From Pagrus major (Eukaryota; Chordata; Actinopteri; Spariformes; Sparidae): a stretch of 64,000 nt of DNA. The DNA lies in the NCBI RefSeq assembly GCF_040436345.1, contig NC_133235.1, positions 15,710,660 through 15,774,659 on the forward strand, read 5' to 3'. Both the position numbers and the translations under genes were made by a program. Below, one piece after another: positions 18,998 to 31,200 of the stretch; position 1 is the first letter of the stretch; each line of letters begins with the position of its first letter. The notes below the pieces were generated by a model. It did not search any database. It was not told the origin of the DNA and saw nothing but the letters and a program-made list of their open reading frames with translations.

Positions 18998-19003
18998 AAT
19001 AAA
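18998..19003 (+). terminator. ndufv2 polyadenylation signal AATAAA
   Basis: Canonical hexamer 63 bp after the stop codon, which implies a very short 3' UTR. Confidence 0.75.
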
Positions 19004-19581
19004 TTGTTCATGTACCTATGCTCTAGGTGTCAGTGTGTCAATTACAGGATTGCCGCAAAGGGAATGCTACAGATTATATATTCATAATTTGGCCTGTGAC
19101 GACAGCACACTCAACAATAGAGCCTGAAATACCATGGTATAGGCCTGACAGTAGATATTTTATAGATATTTTTTGGAGTCATTGTGTTTCTTGTATTTTC
19201 CATATTTATTCAACTATATAAGATTCGTTGCAGTTAAGTCAGGTTAAAAAAATTCACTAAAACTAATATTCTGTAACATATAGTAACTCTTAACCTATAT
19301 CACAGTTTTCATTGTCAGTGCTATTGAGTGAAGGCCTTCTCAGACAAACTTTTAAAGGGTTTAACTAGACTAACAAACATTCAGCATATTCATACAAGTG
19401 CATTTTGAGACATTCGCATTTATCACATGCAGTTGTGGCACATAAAATGTTTGCATACAGGGCCACCATCCAAAACAGAAATCATTCAATACAACTCGGT
19501 TATGGAAGACATATCCAATTACAGATTTCTAGTCAGAATTACTAATCAAATTATGTCAAATGAAGTCGTTTTATCACATAT

Positions 19582-19745
19582 TAGATGAGACTTTATTGAT
19601 CCCTCACAAGGGAAATTAACTTGTTACAGCAGCTCATGAGTCAGAAGCAGCGGAAAAAAGGGGACTGAATGACATACAAATGAAACGAGACATAAAATAG
19701 AATAATAGAAAAATTAAATAAGAATAATAAAGACTATAAACACTA
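19582..19745. mobile_element. Retroposon 3'-tail remnant (Rex/RTE-like)
   Basis: tagatgagactttattgatc, then ccctcacaagggaaattaac and ttgttacagcagctc, followed by an AT-rich tail of ataaaatagaataat units. It shares its start with the segment at 12692. It lies between ndufv2 and ankrd12. Confidence 0.6.
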
Positions 19746-19763
19746 TAAGCTTTTCATACGCTA

Positions 19764-19934
19764 CTCAAAATGAGTTCGGGATATTGGGATATTTAAGTAT
19801 TTCACTTGGTTGTTTATTCTGTGACTTTTTTTATTTTGTGTTTTGTAAATATTTTTGGTCCCCAAAAATAATGCGCCACATCTGATTTATTGCATACATG
19901 CACCCATATCCCAATATCCCAAACTCATTTTGAG
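19764..19934. mobile_element. TA-type MITE copy B (best preserved)
   Basis: The 171-bp element starts CTCAAAATGAGTT(c)GGGATATTGGGATAT and ends with its inverted copy, ATATCCCAATATCCC(a)AACTCATTTTGAG. A TA dinucleotide flanks both sides (19762-19763 and 19935-19936), the target-site duplication of Tc1/mariner-type insertions. There is no coding capacity. The superfamily is inferred from the TA only. Confidence 0.85.
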
Positions 19935-20249
19935 TAGTGTTTATAAAGATATGACCAAGATGGATATAATTGCACAGAGACTTGCATTGCACAGGCTATA
20001 ACCTGGAATTGGACGTAATGAATTGCACAGTATATTGAGTATAATCCTAATTTCAAATATCCAAGAAGAAATGTATCATTCAATGTGAATAATTACAATT
20101 TAATAATTAAAATGACCTCTAGTCAGAACTGAACTGGTGATAACTGGAATTTGTGTTTCAACTAGAAGAAATCTTCATTTAAACTCCCAACTAAATAATT
20201 TGATAAACATCCTTGTTTAGCACTCTGCCAAGTCATAATGTAGTTCTGG

Positions 20250-20408
20250 CCGTAAATTAGTTATGGATATTTTAGTGTTTCACTTGTTTATCAGAATTTT
20301 TTTTTTGTGTCTTGGTCCCCAAAAATACTGCAACACATTTTATTTGACTTTTATTGCATATCCATGCACATATGCACCCGTATCCCAATATCCCTAACTC
20401 ATTTTGAG
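20250..20408. mobile_element. TA-type MITE copy C (left end eroded)
   Basis: The right end tatcccaatatccctaactcattttgag followed by TA is intact. The left end is reduced to ttagttatggatatttt. The interior shares gtgtttcacttg, cttggtccccaaaaatac and ttttatttgact with copies A and B. Confidence 0.8.
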
Positions 20409-20579
20409 TAATGTCTATCATTGATTAGAGACTACAACTTAATGGCAACCTAACTTCTACTAATCAGAAATTGATGAGGTATCTTTAATTAGCACTTTGC
20501 CAAGTCAAAATTAAATTTTGGCCTCATAGATTTATAGATTTTTTGACCAATACATGACTTGCAGATATCTTGAAGCTAT

Positions 20580-21900
20580 TAAATGACAAACCCTCTTGCC
20601 TTCAACACACAGCCCCCCTCCTACGACTGCTCCTGTCACTTCCATCACGCCCCGGTGGCGTTGTCGTGTCTAGCCGGTGCCCCTCCCCCACTCCGGGTTC
20701 CTCTAGCGACTTTCAAGCCTGCTCCGCAACATACAATATTATGCATCATGACGCATGCGCGCAACATACACCATGATGCAAATGTCACTGCGCAACCGAT
20801 TCAAAGCTGGCCGACACAATGAGTTGGCGGGCTGAGGGGGTGAATTAAAAACACGAGTTTCTCAATGAAATTATGGCTAGACTGTGTAGCCCTGTTCACA
20901 AGAACGAAAGGAGCCGCCATTCCGCTGATAACCTCAGCCGTGATCTTCGAGAAAATTCCCACTGACCGCAACACAGCAGCGGAAAAGATGACGTCAAGTG
21001 CCCCCTTACTGTCCTCCCTATCCATTCCTTTCAGTCCAAATTCACACGATTGTAGCCAGCGACAGAGGCTATAAACGCCACAAGCTGACAGAATGTGAAA
21101 CCACAGACAGCCCTCTAAACATTAAAGGTGCGGATTTACTCACAGAATCGCTCAAATAAGAGTTAAATCGTTTGACACGTACCCCTCTCAGTCTATCCAG
21201 CAGACGGACGCCTTATAAGCTCTGTGGGGGCTCAGGCGGTCACGTGTCTCCTCTCGACCAATGAGAACGACGCTTGCATGTTTTGCTGGGCTTTTCACCG
21301 AGAGGACGGGCGACGAACGGCTGGGATGTTTTCAAACCCAGCGATGAACGTCACACAGCCGTAGGCTACGGTTAACGTCCAATATTTAGGAAATAACTGT
21401 TTATATTGCGCAATATTCACATATAGCTGGAGCTGAATGAGTCGGTGGGAGCGTGTAACCCAGTGTAAAGGTAAGCGCAATACGAGGTTTGTTGTTTCAC
21501 TGCCGCGGATCATAAGGGCTGGAAATCCTAGTTAACGTTAGCCATCTGGCTAAGTTCTGCTGCGAGCAGGCTAATGTTGAGCTAACGTGAAGTAAACTGC
21601 GTGCGAAAATGGAATGTTATGTGTCTGCGTGGGCTCGCTATAGTTGCGTGCCACGTGCGTTACACACATTGACTACTTTCTCTTCTCAAACTGAAATTTC
21701 ACTCGTTTCTGCTTTTGGTAACTCGCTGGCTTTGAAGCGAGAGCACAGAATAGGAAAATGTCGGGGCGAGACGGAGAGAGCTGGGTTAGCCCCAGTCAGC
21801 CAGCCAGCGAGGCTGTGTAGGGCTGGAGACGAGCTTGCTAGCTAGCTAGATTAAGCGCTGGGGAGGGGGAACGTTGTGAGGGCAGCGAGGGGGCTGCAGT
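20580..21900 (+). promoter_or_regulatory. GC-rich promoter region of ankrd12
   Basis: CpG density is visibly raised compared with flanks. Sites seen are an NRF1-like palindromic core GCATGCGC (in 20751-20762), a CACGTG E-box (21241-21246) and a CCAAT box (21258-21262). These precede an inferred non-coding first exon ending at 21470. The position, 2.3 kb after ndufv2 and before the ankrd12 coding exons, supports an ankrd12 promoter. The transcription start is not determinable. Confidence 0.6.
21280..21470 (+). other. ankrd12: Inferred non-coding first exon of ankrd12
   Basis: A strong donor, GTGTAAAG|gtaagc at 21470/21471, lies just 3' of the CCAAT and E-box cluster. The first coding exon of ankrd12 starts with an acceptor at 39581 and has 5' UTR ahead of its ATG, so an upstream non-coding exon is required. 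The left boundary is a guess. Confidence 0.45.
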
Positions 21901-23522
21901 GGGCTTTTGTCTCTGGCTGTGCTCTGCTCTCGTGTTGAGTATTGCCTTTTATAACATGAAACACAAACGTGAATATTCCTAATGTTGGCTACGGAGTCGC
22001 ATTACACAACACATTTACTCGTGGGGCGCATTTCAGGGCACAGCGTTAATTATACATCAGCTCGTTATGTTTACTAACGATAGCCAAGTTGAAAATTTTA
22101 GCGCTCAACAACATACTGCTGTCTGTGCCTTGAATGCAACCACGAGCGACATTACCGTGAGGTGGGTGGTGTTGTCTGCAACGATCTCGCAAACACCACC
22201 GTTTTATTTACACCCAGCTTAGCTCCAGGCAGATTAGCTATAAAATTGAGCGTATAATATTGTTCTGATTTGCTAATTCATACAAGGAACTAGCATAGCT
22301 TGAATAACCAGGAGCTTGCGCCTCCCAGCCAATGGCTGTGACATCTTGGGGGTGTGTTGCTCGATACAAAAGCAGCCTGTTTTTAGATGGCAGTCCGTGC
22401 AACGACCGCTCTGAACCAACACAACGTCAGCCTTAGATTTAAGATATCTAAAGTTAAAGCGCTATTTAGTAGAAACAGAATTTATACAGACTTTAATGAA
22501 GCTTATAAAAACACCCTTAAATCACAAGCAGTAACAAATCGTGGTAAAATTGCCAATATTTTAAAAGCTATTTCATCTTACATACACACAGTATATTCAT
22601 ATACTTTTATAAATGGGCAGGCGAAATAATTATTTTGCAACTGACTTATAATACATTTGACATAGATATAAATACATTAGCAATATAATCATTGAAAGGA
22701 AAACAACACAACACAAGGATTGTAAACACAACAGCACTTGTCAGATGTGAAATATATTCATGTCTCGTTTAAGGCAGAGGAAGAGAACGCCTAAAACCAT
22801 GCTGGTATAGTCAGGAAATGTAAAGAAAGTGATTTCTCCTATTAAAAAATAATAATTGTGTGATCTCGAAATTAGTGTTTTTCTTTTTGTGATCACAAGA
22901 GAACAGCTAACCTTTCTGTTGCTTTTCTCTGCCTATGATCACAAAATAATTATGCTCATGTTAGTAATACATAGAACACAATTATTGAGTGATTGTTTCG
23001 TGAACTAAGGCTATTGGGTTGTGGCATCAGTCTGTGTTTTTTGGCCAGTTAGTCATCACATGTTCTCGCACAGATACAGAAACTCATTTTCAAAAGCTGT
23101 AAGGAAGGCCTTTCAAACAAAGTACCATGGAAGTCTGAGAGTATTGTAGGTTTTCACTTCAGTTAAAACTAAAAACTAAACTTAGTCACTTCAGTCATTA
23201 TCACACATTAAAACAGAGAGGAGGAAGTCATTGTTGAAACTGTGATAATGTGCTTAGAGTTGAACGTCAACCTGCATACTTTAGTGTTCCATGACATACA
23301 ATATTTTAACATTAATAAGCTAAAGGACATTTACTGTAACATGTAGTCTGTGATGTTTTATACCCCTTTTCCACTGGTCAAAAATCCCACTTAAACCTGC
23401 TAAGAAAAGCGGTATTACTTCCTTTTTATGTAGGCACTACAATAAACCAAAAATGTTGCAAGTCATAGCCCTGGCATTGTAGAGACTATCAGCTGTTTTC
23501 ATGTAAAACTATCTTCTTCTCC

Positions 23523-23562
<40 letters not shown>
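23523..23562. repeat. (ATT)n microsatellite
   Basis: Perfect ATT trinucleotide run of about 13 units in ankrd12 intron 1. Confidence 0.95.
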
Positions 23563-26500
23563 GTGTATCAGGTGTAAGCATGGTCTCTGTTGCCACAATT
23601 GTTGACCTGCACAACCAGTTTGTAGTTTATTGTATGTAGTGAGATTAGCAAGCTTCTCGTTAATGTGCCAGTGTAATTTGACTCACAAATTCACCGTTTG
23701 TGCTAATATCTCAATACTCCAAAACAAAATCGCATGATAATGGATAAAGCTGCAGCAAGTATACTTTGCAACTGAGGATGCATCAGTTTGTGATCTGACT
23801 GATGATGAAGGAGAAGTCCCACAATTCAAAAGGTTGTAGTGTGAGATAGGATCAGAACGTCAAGTAATTGTTATTACTTTCCATCACCATACAGTTTCTC
23901 GCAATGTGTTATGGCTACTCTGGCATCAGTACTGCAGTACTTTTTGTTGTGTCATTGAGGCTGAGGTGTATCTGTTTATTTGCCGCTGTCACGCTCAATT
24001 GTTCGACAGTTCAGTTTCGTTCAGTCATCGTAGAGGTGTTAGACATTGAAATAACAGAACATGTCTTTGTGTTGCCTCGTGTTTAGAAAAGGCTGCAACT
24101 CTAAACCTCTATGTAAACCTCTGCTGAAGTGAATTCTCTTCAGAATGCAGTGAAAGAGTCATATGACATTAATTTCCACTTAATTTTGTGTCTTTAAACA
24201 TATATTTTACTCTTTGGATCGTCTAAAATTGTGATACATCTTACACCTATGTAGTACTAATCATCTTTTACCATGTATTGGGAAATATAGGCAAGGCACA
24301 GGAACATGACTTAGGTCTTGAGGAGTTCATCGAAAAATAGTCCAAACTGTACACACACTGCACTGCTACGTTCACAGCTGTCACGTTACTGTAAACTTCA
24401 GACTCACTATAACACACGCTTTCTCTTTCTTTCTCGCTCGCTTGATCGCTCTCTTGCTAATGTCACGCACACAACCTACGAGCTGTGTTATTCCCTTAAA
24501 AGCAGTGTTGTCTGATGGGAAATGTGAAACCATTGTAACCAGTGGCTTGAAATTGTTGTATTTTGGGGGAGAATTTTGTACATGAGTAATAAAGTGTAAT
24601 TTCAACAGAACACGTATTTAAACCAATTTTTGACATGCCCACAAATCTACTCACAGCCATGCTGGTGAATCAGGTTCATCACCAGAGGCTACATCAAGCA
24701 TGATTGGCTGGAAGGAGGTCATGTGAGATGAAGGATCCATGTTTCACTTTCCTGATCATGTCAGGAAGTAAAGTATACTGGAACAGTGTAGACAAACCCC
24801 AATTACGAACGTAAGCATGAGAAATTGGTCAAATTATTGTACATTATAGCAATTTTGGTCTTATTGATCATACATTGCACAGAGGGCAAAATTATCGCAC
24901 CATTAAGTTTTTTTATCGTACATCTGTCAATGCTACTTAAAGGAGTTTGCTGTGTGTATAACATATTATAGTTTAAAAAAAAGATTAAAACACATTTATA
25001 TAAAAATTTCAATACTCATGCCTGGTGGCGAGTCAACTTGGGCTTGGCAGACAGCCGGTCTTTGAATTCATTGGTGGACCCTGCAATAAATCACAGCAGC
25101 ACGGTCAATTTTTTATTCTTTAAATACACTCATTACAAAGGTCTTTGGTGGTCCAAATGAGGAGCAAATTTATCTCTTTTGCTCCATCGAGTGGCACATT
25201 TTGGTTACCGTTCATTTACTACTTCAGCTGTCTTCATGGCCCCTCCACTGGGCTCTAAGGGCATCATTGATTTCATGTGGCTGGTGTGTTACACTTAAGG
25301 GTTGAACCAATGGCTCACTGACAAAGGTATTTATACAGGACCAATGTGATTGCTAGGATTGACCCAAATGCTTCAAAGCTTCTATATTTTCCATGATAAT
25401 TGATGTCCAAATCAGTATTCCAAAGAGGGTCACATTGCGTCAGCACTACCGTAAAGAAGGCAAAAGCCCGATAAAGAGAGCAAGACATGGAGATCCTCTA
25501 TGGCTGGTATGTAGTCTCAAAACCTGCGCACATAAAAAACAGCAAGGGAGCATTTTTGCTATGGGTGCACATATGCAGCACAGCGAGCATGCGGCTGTGA
25601 CAAGCGTGAGCTCGACCCTCCACGCTTGCAACTACTAAACATTTGTTAACTAAGCTGACTTTTGAGACTTATAATCTCCATTTATGTCCTTGTCTTTCAT
25701 TAGGCCCATAAATACAATAATAGCAAAGTATATAAGTAAATAACAGGGCTGCACAATATGTTAAAAAATCATACTGAGTTTATTTTGATAGATATTGCAT
25801 CTGCGATACGATTTACCATTCATGGGAATGATCATTTTTCTTCATGCACATCATGTGTAGGGTGAATTTAATAACAACCGATCACCAAATATTTGTTGAC
25901 CTTGACTGATGAATGCCAGCAGAATATGGCCTGTTTTTCTGTGAGAGTTCAGTATTTTTGTCAGATCTCTTTTGGAAGTGTTAATTTCCACTTTTTCATT
26001 TCTAGCAGGGTTTCCTTGACTGACTCATTTTAGGCTTGTTGTTCCTCCAAAGCCCCTTTTTCTTTCACTATCTCCCTTCCTTCTTTCTCTTTCTCTCACA
26101 CGTTAGATTTGTTTTGAATTCTCCCCTCAGTGCCTTTGCACAGTTTGTTACATGGTGTAACACATTCGTGTCATTTGTTGGTGTGACTTGGAGAGAAATA
26201 GGGAGCATTTGGTTTGATGAAAGAATCTTCCCACTAAAGCAAATACATTGTAATTTTTGTCGTGTATGTTTGAGATTGCATAGATGGGATTTTAATAGAC
26301 GGTTAACTGCAGTTAGCTGCTCAATTGTGATACATTCTCCTACAAAATGTAGTTGGCCACTGGATTTGGGTTTCCTTATATTCCTTATATATTATAATTA
26401 GTATTTTTGATAATATAGTATTTTGTGTAGTCAGTTAATAAAAAAATTGGATAAATTAATCAGTACCGATGTTAAACTGTTGCAGCCCTGCTGTGGTGCA

Positions 26501-27225
26501 AGTCTGAAGAACTTTGACTTTCAGCCAGGGAGTAGATTTGGTCTGTTTGAAATATTATTTTCTCCATCTATCTTGGCAACATTCGGCGCCAACATTCATC
26601 CTCTGATCTCACCCGGATGCAATGAGTGACAGGTCTGGATGCACAAAAATCTGATTTTCCTCTAATTTCTGCCAGATCTTGAATATCAGATGAGGGAGGG
26701 TCTACAGTCACATCAGTTTTACACGCACAGTCCAGACAAATGTTCATATAAGCAGAGAGAGTGTGAACAAATGGAAATTTGAATTGCAGTATGTACAATT
26801 AACAGTCTTTACAACCTTATGTTCAGTCACACTAAACTGACCAATTTGCTAAATTACTTTTGATCCTTTTCAAGATTTCCTCTCTTGGTAAACAGTGGCA
26901 CAGAAAGCACCTACTGTATGTGTAACTGGGAAACCATACTGTGGCTGCTGTAGCCTTTCCAGACAGACTTTAAGCCTCTTAGTGAGAGAATAGGGTATTG
27001 ACCAAGGTCCTGTAAAGCATTAGCAAATATGAAAGGACATACAGTATCTCATAGTGTGGTGTTTGTCACAGAATGGATTTTTTTTCATTGGAATGGTTTT
27101 CTTTTTTAGTTTTCAGGATGGATGCACAAGATGTAACATGCTTTTATTTATTTATTTATTATTATTAATTTGACCTTTTAGAATTTGTTGAATCTCCTAA
27201 CAGACTGATGGATATGACGGATGTA

Positions 27226-27604
27226 GGGTTGGACGATCTGGCCAAAAAATATTATCACGATCTAAATTGCCTTTTTTTTAATGAATTTTGAAATGCCCTG
27301 GAGACTAGCGCTAGCCTTGATCTACCCTATGAATTTTGCCATTTGCACCATTAAAATGCAATATTGCATTAAAGATGGTTATCTTTTGGCACAAGCTTCT
27401 CATCAGCCATGCTGCTAGCTATAACTCAAGTTGCATTATTTATAATAAATCCGCAAAGGAGGCGATGTGTGTAGTCATCTAGTTCAACACATGCTGGTTT
27501 GTTCATGTAGCGAGGATATTTTATGACTTGCCTAATGTTTTGATTGTGGACACCTTTTTTTAAGATGAATCATGAGCCAGAATCGTCAGATTGCCCACTC
27601 CTAT
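27226..27604. mobile_element. MITE remnant with TAGGGTTGGACGATC ends
   Basis: The left end tagggttggacgatctggcc and the reverse complement of the right end (taggagtgggcaatctgacg) are imperfect inverted repeats. The interior is non-coding. This end type is common in teleost introns. The superfamily is not certain. Confidence 0.5.
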
Positions 27605-28242
27605 GTCTACGTCAAAAGTTTTGTGCATCGCACATTTTTGAATGGTATATTGCATAATTGAAGAAAAGAAAAATAAAGAGGTGGCAGGGTATGAAAGTGA
27701 CCTTCACAACGAGATAGAGTTGGTGGGGTATAAATGCAGATGAGTGACATGAATAAGAAAGTGTTAAAAATGTAAATAATCATTATTCTCTCTGAAAAGA
27801 AAGACATTTTTTATGAAATATCACAGTTTACACAGGTCTGTAATGGTGTACAAACAAATTTCCTCCAGCTCACTGAATGTTTCGACTCTCATTTGAAGCA
27901 TTAGAGGGCTCAGTATGACTGCTAAAGAGAGGCTTAGCCTAGCTGGCTGAGAGATGTTGGGACTTTTATTTTATCTTCCAGGTCTAATCCTCGTGCCATC
28001 TTGCAGCATTTCTTAACCAACAGAGATATTATGAATTCTGGTTTCTATTAGAATTATAATTTTGATAAAGCTACGAAAGTATTGACCTTGTACATAATAC
28101 TTAAGTACAATGCAGTTCCTCTTTTCTTCTTTTTGAGTGATCACACCAGGGTAGTATCTTCAGGGAAAGCCCCCAAAACGGTCAGAGGTTTTGTTTTACT
28201 CTTCTTCCTCTGCAAAGTGAAGACCAGCTGCCCTTCAGTGCT

Positions 28243-28244
<2 letters not shown>

Positions 28245-28275
<31 letters not shown>
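28245..28275. repeat. (GT)n microsatellite
   Basis: About 15 perfect GT units in ankrd12 intron 1. Confidence 0.95.
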
Positions 28276-28276
<1 letters not shown>

Positions 28277-31200
28277 GCTCATAATTCAAGTGTTTGTTTA
28301 GGAATCTCCCTAACAAGGTCAGAGGTAGGTAAAAAAGCAACATTTGGTTTTAATAAATCAAATAAAAATCCCAGAAGGCCGAGCACTGAGGGCAGAAATG
28401 ATCTGTTTCCTCTATTTCAGACAGCTTAAAATTCTGCTCTGTATCACTTTCGCTTCAAGCTGCGGGACACGTTTATTGTGTTGCTGTTCAAACAAGACTG
28501 AAAACACTAGTGCCATTTATGATATGAAGTGCCTCTTGCCTGAGCCTATGTGCAGTTGGCTCCATCAGCCGAGCGGCTGCGTCTTCGAGAGGTCCTGCAA
28601 GTATGCGTTTGTGCATGTGTGTGTATCTTTGTGTGAAGAGGGTGGAGCCTCCTGATTGCACAACATGTGCAAGCCTTTGCCAGGAGCTGAATGTGTGCCG
28701 AGCGTTGTTTTTGTTTGGTACGTTGAGTGCATATCTCGGTGCGTAACGGCTGATGTTGCCATGATAATCCACCATGTGCTTTCAAAGACTGACCTTCCTG
28801 CAGAAGAGTACAGCATGACAACGCAGAAAGGAGGAGAAAGGAAAAGCTGGGTTGTAATATTCCAATGTTCTCGGTTTTTTAATTATTGATGAGGCCTTGA
28901 AGTTTACTTTTTATGAATGAGTAGTGAGGGAAGTAAGTGCATTGATAGTTTAGAGGGGAAAAAACTATTTGACAATCGGTATAGTTCATTGCTTGGCTGG
29001 TTTAACTTAACCGATGCCTAAGAAAGCAGTCATATCCTGTTTACTCTGGCTCTCACAGGGACCATGCTTTCTGAGGGCCAAGGACCCTCCTGCTGAAAAA
29101 TAGGTTAATGAGTATTTCATTCACGGATGATTTCTGGGCATGTCTTTTGATTGGATTTGTTGTAACTCCCTTTCACTGTGGAATTTGTGTAGTATGTCTT
29201 TGACCTTGAATTGTATTTCAGAAATGTGGTCAAATTTGGTTGATCATTGACAGCGGTATGATTTACTATTCATGCTGTTTCTGCACTATGCATGTCTGTT
29301 TTTAAAAACAGCACGGCCACATCTATGAATAGATCTGTTGCATACATTTTCAAGAACATGACATGTTGTGTACTCTAACAACACTTTCATTAAAGCCCAA
29401 CTTCTTTTAAGAATATTTAAATTGTTGGCTTTTGGACTCAGTGTTGTATCAGCTATTTTACCAACATTTAGGATGATAGTGAGCTCAGTTCATACACAGG
29501 CAGTTTGAAAGTGCTTGACAAATATTAAAAGACAGAATAAGTGAAACAACATTGTGTTGAACATGTTTGTTTACAATGTATTCAAGGGGTGCTTGTTTAT
29601 GTTGCTATACACTCAAATATGTTTATAATTAGACTTTTCTTGTTGCGTATTAGGTTCAAAATTGCACAGCATGATGACTAATGTTGAATATGACGAAACT
29701 GGAACATATTGAAATTGAAAAAGAATTTAAACACCCTCTTGAACAAATTCAGAGCAAAGGGAGTTAAATTAACTCAGTATCCTGGGTAATATTAAGATAC
29801 TCTTTTTGTTATTGCAGTTCATATAGCAGCAATGGAAAAAGATGACAGCATCAGTGATGTTTGTATGATATTAGTATTAACCTTATGGTGAAACATCATA
29901 TATCATCATTGAGTCATCATCATGTTTGCCAATGTAGTTGCTGCTTAATGTAAAGTAATTGTTTCCCAACTGGTCTTGTGTTTCTTATTTCCAGGTGAAA
30001 ACATACCCTTTTCTCAGTCCTGACAAAAACGCATTGAAATCACAATGAAGTAGGCGTTTTCTTTTGTGTCTGAAATGGTGTTTATTGTGGCACGATACAC
30101 TGAGTGCACTTGAGTGTTAAAATGTGAGATTGTCAGACCAGCTGTCCATATTTTACAGCAGTTGGAATAAATTATGCCCAATGTCTCAAGGAAATTTTGA
30201 TATGAATATGTTGGTTACGATACAGTGCTGACTATAGAAACACACAAGCTCAAATGCTATTATCTGCAAGAGAAGTATTTTTCTCTCTTCCTGTGCATCA
30301 AGACTGCAGTGTCAAAAAAAGACAAACTTAGAAGTTCTGCCAATATTATCAGTTATTTGACAGACGATTATTTGGGAACATTGTGATAAAACAAATTGTG
30401 ATTTTTCCAATAAATCAAACGGATGGTAAAAAAAATAATTTGAAAAATAAATAAGAGTATAGTCAATAGTTGCAATACTTTCTTTTGTTGGATGATATAT
30501 TGTCCTAGAAACCAGTGTACCATTGTGCAACAAAAACTTGGGGGGGAACTTCAACCTGTTTGTTTTTACTTCAATTGTTACTAATGTGCACAATAAAGTA
30601 GTAACGGTTAACCCTCTGAGCGTGTTCTTGTGTATCTGCACTGTCTTAACAGCCCGATAGTGAACACACTGAAATGAAACTGCTACTAATCTTCATGCTG
30701 CACGACTGTTGATCAAAGACTTGGTTTGCTCTGTCGGCTGCGTATTCCTCCCAGTCTGAAGATGGGAGATGCTGTGTCAACCTTTACACGCTGGCCTCGC
30801 CGAGGCTTACTCTGGCACAGTAAAGCTGTGGTTTTGGCACAGCTCGGGCAGCCATGTGTCGGGCCTGTGATCGGATCGACATCTCATCAGGCCTAATAGG
30901 ATGTGGCAGGTGTAGATGGAGTCATGTCTTGAATGTCGTAATGAAAACTGACACAGCATTTCCCTCGTGGTTTATTTTTCAGACTGAGGCCTGCTGGTTG
31001 CTCATATTAACTTCCTTGATGATTCCTTGTGGTTGTGACACCTTGTATACCATGTTTTTATGTTTTATAGTAAGTGGCTTCAGGAACAAACATGACATGG
31101 CAATTTCATATTAATTTGCTTGGTGCAAAAGATATGAAAGGGCTGTTTTGACCCGATACATCGTGGACTATTGCTAATTTTGTTCTTGTCATCACTAGTT

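Noticed and set aside
20801..21074. Overlapping 69-74 codon frames on both strands upstream of ankrd12
   Set aside because: They lie in CpG-rich promoter DNA, where stop codons are rarer. No recognisable domain.
30312..30641. 109-codon minus-strand frame in ankrd12 intron 1
   Set aside because: AT-rich sequence with Ile/Phe/Tyr/Lys bias and no motif. The plus strand has hAT-like repeat scraps, so chance is likely.
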